Shown here: positions 60,401-64,000 of the stretch, piece after piece
Layout: each line of letters opens with the position of its first letter
Position numbering within the stretch: position 1 is the first letter of the stretch
From: Plazaster borealis
Taxonomy: Eukaryota > Echinodermata > Asteroidea > Forcipulatida > Labidiasteridae
Direction of reading: 5' to 3'
DNA: 64,000 nt
Assembly (NCBI GenBank): GCA_021014325.1
Contig: CM037461.1
Span: 23,483,376-23,547,375 of the forward strand
The notes under the pieces: generated by a model
Told to the model about the DNA's origin: nothing
Databases searched by the model: none
Seen by the model: the letters and a program-made list of their open reading frames with translations, nothing else
Position numbers and translations under genes: made by a program

Positions 60401-62662
60401 AAAAAAAATTATTTTCTTCCTTCAGTCGTTTTCTTCATTTGAGAAGTCGCCGTTGTCACAAATTCAACAAGTTCTTCAAGATAAACCCAGACTGATCCGA
60501 CGGACCCAGCTAAGACGGACGACCTACAGACGGCTCGGGGATTCCGAAGATAACCAAGACGATAGCCCATCAAAAGAGGGAACCGAGGTAAGGCATTAAT
60601 CATCTCGTTCCCCGATTCAACTAATATTAAATAAGACTTGAAGGTTTGCAAGGTGGAAAGACAATAAACTTAAGAAAACAGTAGCTAAGTGCATATAAAT
60701 TATGCTTACTGGAATAAGGTTACGTTCAATATCTACGATTTGTGGCTGGTATCCTCCTCATTTATGCTTAGCAGAAATTTGTAAAGCAATATTTGCTGCT
60801 CAAGCAGCTCTATGAAATTTGGCCCATAAAGTAGCCAACAAGATCAAACAATCTGTAATATTTAGAATTGTTAACTCGGCATATAATAGATCTCTTTTGA
60901 GTGACGGTGGTTCTGAGAAGAACCGGAGGGCTCAACGTTGACCCTTCCTACTCAAGCACCCAAGCCAGACTGACACACCCGAGTGAACAGCCACTCCACT
61001 CCACCCTTTCATGGGATCCGCTGCAGTTCCACACCACCACCGGTTTCTCGCCTTCAAAACCAAATGCATCCAGCATGTACGGCTCACCGCACTCTCCCGT
61101 ATAACCCCCAGACCCAGTTGGAATCCAGCAGTCTCCTGACGACGGACAGAGTAAACTGTCTGAAACGTTGAGTCCATCGGTTCTTCTCAGAACCACCATC
61201 ACTCAAAAGAGATCTATCTACATGGTGTCATCGCAAATTTTCTTATGTTTATCAGCTAATATTATTGTACTCAAGTTGAAAAAAGGCACCAGTCTGTATA
61301 ACCTAGCAGCCTCACTTTGAAACGTATGAACTTCTGAATTTGGAAACCAAAATGGCTACCGAGTCAATGCTGTCTCTGCTCTTGAGTTGGAAGAACAAAA
61401 TGCTACTGAGTGAAAAGTGGCGAGTCGGGGCCGAGCGGTCAAGCGCACAAGCGCACTTGTCTCAAGTTCTGGTGTTTCTGATCAGCAGAGTGTGGGTTCC
61501 AGTCCCAGTCTTGACACTTGTGTCCTTAAGCAAGACACTTAACCATTATTGCTTCGTCCTTTGGATTTGACGGATTTTATTTTATTTTTTCAGGAAACGG
61601 GGGCATCTGTCAACTCTCACCTTAAAGACTACGATGAAGAAACTTTTGATGATGATGATTTCTACCACCAGGTGCGTAAAAATAAGGGTCTAAATTTACT
61701 AAAATAATTCTGGGTGACCAAAAGGGAGGGGGAACGTTAAAAAATTTCAACAAATATGTACCACACCCTCATCTCTGTCTGATTCCCTGTGTTCATTGGT
61801 GATGATAGTATTAATACAAAGTAAGATGCCAGACTATTTTCACTGCCAGTCTCAGTTTATGTGGTGGGATTTTGTATGAAAGTTGCACAATGTTAAAGAT
61901 GGGCTCAAAGGTCAGTTTTCTTATTTGGTGCCCTAGTTTTTGCTTTATCAAAGAAACTTGCTAAGCAGTTTTTCTGCTTGGGTGTTTTAACTGGCATTTA
62001 GTTTAGTTTATTACCTTTTTTGCACAAACATCAAAATACAATGTAGTGCAAAAGGGAAACCCCGAACAGGCACGCAGGCCCACTAAATGGGAACCCTTGT
62101 TCACACAGCAGAAAAAAAACAAAGACAACAGCAAAAATACAAAAACAACTACAGAAAACATGGAAGTATATGTACAGTAAAAAGGTTATACAATAATATA
62201 ATAAATACAAAACACAAAAAACGTAAATTTTATAAACAATTTATATACAATAACGGCTACATTTGGAAGCAGACCACTATTAAAGGGATAACTCTGCAGT
62301 GACTTGTTCTTTTGTTGATCACAGACTGTTATAGGGTTTTTTTCTTTTCTTTTTGACAGTTGCTCCGAGAGTTGATCGAAAAGAGAACATCGTCAACATC
62401 AGATCCAGTACAACTGACAAGGTATACTTATTTGTAAATAGTTTTCATGATATGGTAGAAAACATTGTTGTGTACACTGCAACAAATACAAAACAAAATA
62501 TATATCTAATATATATCCAATTGTTGTAGAGACGTCAGTTTGGGTTTTTTTCACTCTAGTTATACTTTTTTTTTTTGGTAGGCAATGGCTAGAAGTACAA
62601 AAGCTACGGAAGAAGATCAAGAAGAAAGTGGACACCAAAGCGAGCAAAGGAAGGAAAATAAG
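57307..62662 (+). CDS. AATF: AATF (apoptosis antagonizing transcription factor), 3' partial
   Basis: CDS exons: 57307-57403, 58151-58786, 59198-59453, 59948-60167, 60426-60587, 61594-61671, 62360-62421, 62582-62662. Phases join without a stop, giving about 530 residues; human AATF has about 560. Exon 2 is a long acidic Ser/Glu/Asp region. Exons 3-4 carry the AATF-Che1 domain ([35 protein letters not shown]). Exons 5-8 carry the TRAUB domain ([40 protein letters not shown]). AATF/Traube/Bfr2 acts in the nucleolus in small-subunit ribosome biogenesis and as a transcriptional cofactor. The ATG at 57307 was chosen for its context (AAAATGG). In-frame ATGs at 57193 and 57295 are alternatives. The last exon(s), about 45-50 residues by comparison with human, lie beyond 62662, probably past the window end. 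Confidence 0.95.
57753..58052. repeat. CCCCTGG/CCCCCGG minisatellite (7-bp unit, ~43 copies)
   Basis: About 300 bp of 7-bp units in AATF intron 1, with a T/C polymorphism at unit position 5. The minus strand reads GGGG separated by three bases throughout, a strong G-quadruplex pattern. The plus strand (AATF sense) is C-rich. The minus-strand open frame with GARGQGP repeats reflects 3 x 7 bp = 7 codons and is not a gene. Confidence 0.97.
58151..58786 (+). CDS. AATF: AATF exon 2: acidic region
   Basis: 636-nt exon, acceptor cttcttgCAG, donor GTAAGT, phase 1 to phase 1. It encodes a Ser/Asp/Glu-rich region, including an almost uninterrupted acidic run at about 58602-58685, and ends in [14 protein letters not shown], just before the conserved LWD motif. 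An open frame continues past the donor to 59100, but that is intron sequence, because exon 3 matches AATF directly. Confidence 0.92.
58878..58954. repeat. Near-perfect 38-bp palindrome with 1-nt centre
   Basis: Arms 58878-58915 and 58917-58954 are complementary at 37 of 38 positions, and the single mismatch becomes a G-U pair in RNA. It lies in AATF intron 2, about 90 bp after the exon 2 donor. The transcript could form a long hairpin; the DNA could extrude a cruciform. Confidence 0.95.
59198..60167 (+). CDS. AATF: AATF exons 3-4: AATF-Che1 domain
   Basis: Exon 3 (59198-59453, donor GTGAGT) encodes [20 protein letters not shown] and a leucine-rich helix, [16 protein letters not shown]. Exon 4 (59948-60167, donor GTACGT) encodes [20 protein letters not shown] and [11 protein letters not shown]. 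The 494-bp intron between them carries a ~285-bp inverted-repeat element (59605-59887). Confidence 0.93.
59605..59887. mobile_element. Large variant of the TTTCATAGAGCTGC inverted-repeat family
   Basis: Ends ttaatttcgtagcgctgctt / aagcagctctatgaaattgg, inner arms containing cttaccggtaaacaaatttta and agcagtcactatgaaatgg. It lies in AATF intron 3. Related sequence is at 28173-28400. Confidence 0.75.
60426..62662 (+). CDS. AATF: AATF exons 5-8: TRAUB domain, last intron with GC donor
   Basis: Exon 5 (60426-60587): [15 protein letters not shown] and [16 protein letters not shown]. Exon 6 (61594-61671): FDDDDFYHQ. Exon 7 (62360-62421): [12 protein letters not shown]. Exon 8 (62582-62662): [17 protein letters not shown] and KASKGRKI. 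Exon 8 is followed by AG|GCAAGT, the typical context of a GC-AG intron. Reading through instead gives an unrelated tail ending at TGA (62718). Family conservation after the KASKGRK segment favours splicing. A possible acceptor sits at 63991-63993, with only seven bases of exon left in the window. Confidence 0.9.
60888..61215. mobile_element. 328-bp element with ~52-bp inverted repeats and hammerhead-like motif
   Basis: Left arm 60888-60939 and right arm 61164-61215 are complementary with a few mismatches (agatctcttttgagtgacgg outermost). Next to the right arm, 61131-61175 shows CTGACGA, a 6-bp hairpin (61144-61149 with 61156-61161), GAAA and ACGT, hammerhead-like. Related fragments: 40590-40690 and possibly 54000-54100. 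Plausibly inverted Penelope-type terminal repeats; in AATF intron 5. Confidence 0.65.
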
Positions 62663-62754
62663 GCAAGTGGAAAGAGAAATCTCAGGAATTGTTACAATTG
62701 AACCCATATCCGTCTGACTGGTCATAGTACATAAACACTGTTCCTGCCTAAGCC

Positions 62755-63010
62755 TGTTTAGCGCTCATGCCGGCCCTACTCTCTGGAACATTCTTCCACT
62801 TGCCCTCCATTAAGCCTCATCAACTAGTTTCAAACAGTTACTCAAAACTTATTTGTTCACACTCTAATCTAAATTAGTAGATTTGTTCTGCTCTTCGCTT
62901 TTGCAAATTGTTGAGCGTCACTGCGTGACGGAATTGTGCGCTATATGAAGAAGCCACTATTGTTAATTTTATTATTATTATTGCATTACAATAAACATGC
63001 AGTATTTACT
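62755..63010 (+). pseudogene. Non-LTR retrotransposon 3' end fragment
   Basis: The plus strand reads PTLWNILPLALH, a stop, then ASSTSFKQLLKTYLF, the LINE C-terminal pattern, followed by tgtgcgctatatgaagaagcc and (ATT)n. Degenerate. A second, unrelated-looking LINE-type 3' end with (TTGAA)n tail lies at about 63420-63480. Confidence 0.65.
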
Positions 63011-63664
63011 GCCTTGCAAATAATGAAGCATATCCACAATGAGCTGTATGCTGTTGGAAACAGCACATTTTTCTGTTAAATGTGATAAGTATTTCAGCTT
63101 TTTCTCCCAACTCCACTGCTTGTCTTTAGCTCTCTTTTTGTTTATGCTTCTAGCTGGTCCTAATTTTGTCATTATTTCTTGGGCATTATCTATATAATTA
63201 TCTCATTACTGGTACACTTTGCATTCTCTCCTGTCCGTTTTTTGTTTTGTTTTGTTGTCTTTACTTATTGTTTTTATATTTTGTCTAGGGCTGTTCCCCA
63301 CAAGCCTCAGCTTATTTGAACAGCCTCCTTACTCACAGATTCTATTGTGTTTTTCATTATCATCGGTCACGTATACCCTTTGCTTGTATTGTACTATATA
63401 TTTGGTCCAATGATTTTGTCTGTTGTTATTGTGAGTATGGAAATAAATGTTACATTTAATTGAACTGAATTGAATTGAATTTTCCCAAGTTTCCAACCCC
63501 ATATTACTGATAATAGGATTATACAAACATATAGCAACTTATTGTTCATGATAGATCATGTATATGGGTTTTTAGGCATTGCATGGTGAGGTATTAAAGT
63601 ATATTTGGTTTGTGGTAACACCATGTGTATATCTACTTTGCTGTGTGGATTTTTTCTTTGAGAA

Positions 63665-63905
63665 CGGCAGTGAAGTTAATAACGAAAAGTCCCCTCGATC
63701 CACTAAGTAAAAGTAGTAGTCCTGGTCGATTTCCTACCTCCCCAGGCAGTACTTAATAAGCAGGACAGTTCTTTTCAGAACTAAGTAGTCTCCTGAATTC
63801 CGAAATCTACTCCGCGGCAGTAGAATAAATAGCAAGACAAGTTCTGAAAGAACAAAATCTACACAGCAAAGTAGATTTACACATGGTGTTACCACAAACC
63901 GAATA
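63665..63905. mobile_element. GAAGTCCCCCGATCCAC-family repeat, copy 2
   Basis: Contains cgatccactaagtaaaagtagtag, ctacctccccaggcag, ctccgcggcagtagaataaat and cacatggtgttaccacaaacc, matching 49310-49640 but with only one of its two internal units. Confidence 0.65.
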
Positions 63906-64000
63906 TACATTGATACATGATGTGTTTATTGAATTGGAATTGGGAAGTGTAATTTTCCTTTAACCTAAAACCTTTGGATGTTCATTTTTGTAGATGTTTA

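Noticed and set aside
60948..61202. Two ORFs on opposite strands with the same peptide (VVLRRT.GLNV)
   Set aside because: Mirror images produced by the long inverted repeats of the 60888-61215 element.

Overview
The window looks like nuclear DNA from a marine invertebrate deuterostome. An echinoderm is most likely, and a sea star is my guess. The reasons are a very large single-exon-per-domain SRCR receptor, intron-rich orthologues of conserved animal genes, a very high load of short inverted-repeat elements and tRNA-derived SINEs, and a short CCCTAA-type telomere-like tract. The taxon is inference; the gene structures are read directly from splice sites, reading phase and protein motifs.

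Layout: (1) About 1-3063 holds only repeats. (2) 3064-20766 (+) is the 3' part of a transmembrane scavenger-receptor cysteine-rich (SRCR) gene. It has eleven SRCR exons, one transmembrane exon and one cytoplasmic tail exon with a stop. The first nine domains are three copies of a three-domain cassette (A-B-C), followed by two singletons (D, E). Every SRCR exon has phase-1 introns on both sides. The start of the gene lies upstream of the window. (3) 20767-31992 is intergenic and repeat-rich, including a ~1.3 kb tandem array with a ~70 bp monomer. (4) 31993-56963 (-) is a complete TBC1D9/TBC1D8-type RabGAP gene of 26 coding exons. All phases join and give 1345 codons: two GRAM domains, a TBC domain with both catalytic fingers, an EF-hand and an acidic tail. 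(5) 57307-62662 (+) is AATF (Che-1/Traube), eight exons, lacking only its last coding exon(s), which lie beyond the window. Its start codon is 343 bp from that of TBC1D9, so the two genes probably share a bidirectional promoter.

The three genes are not an operon. TBC1D9 (Rab GTPase regulation in membrane traffic) and AATF (nucleolar ribosome biogenesis and transcription) are housekeeping neighbours. The SRCR gene belongs to the class expanded in echinoderm innate immunity. Its cytoplasmic tail carries a PPxY motif and a C-terminal class I PDZ ligand, which suggests coupling to ubiquitin-ligase and scaffold proteins.

Repeats make up much of the rest. They include several families of terminal-inverted-repeat elements (some nested, several within about 10-30 bp of splice sites), a SINE superfamily with one head and three different tails, Penelope-like retroelement remnants with hammerhead-like motifs, a ~235 bp (AAT)n array grown from a SINE tail, a 300 bp G-quadruplex-prone 7-bp minisatellite in AATF intron 1, and a nearly perfect 38-bp palindrome in AATF intron 2.
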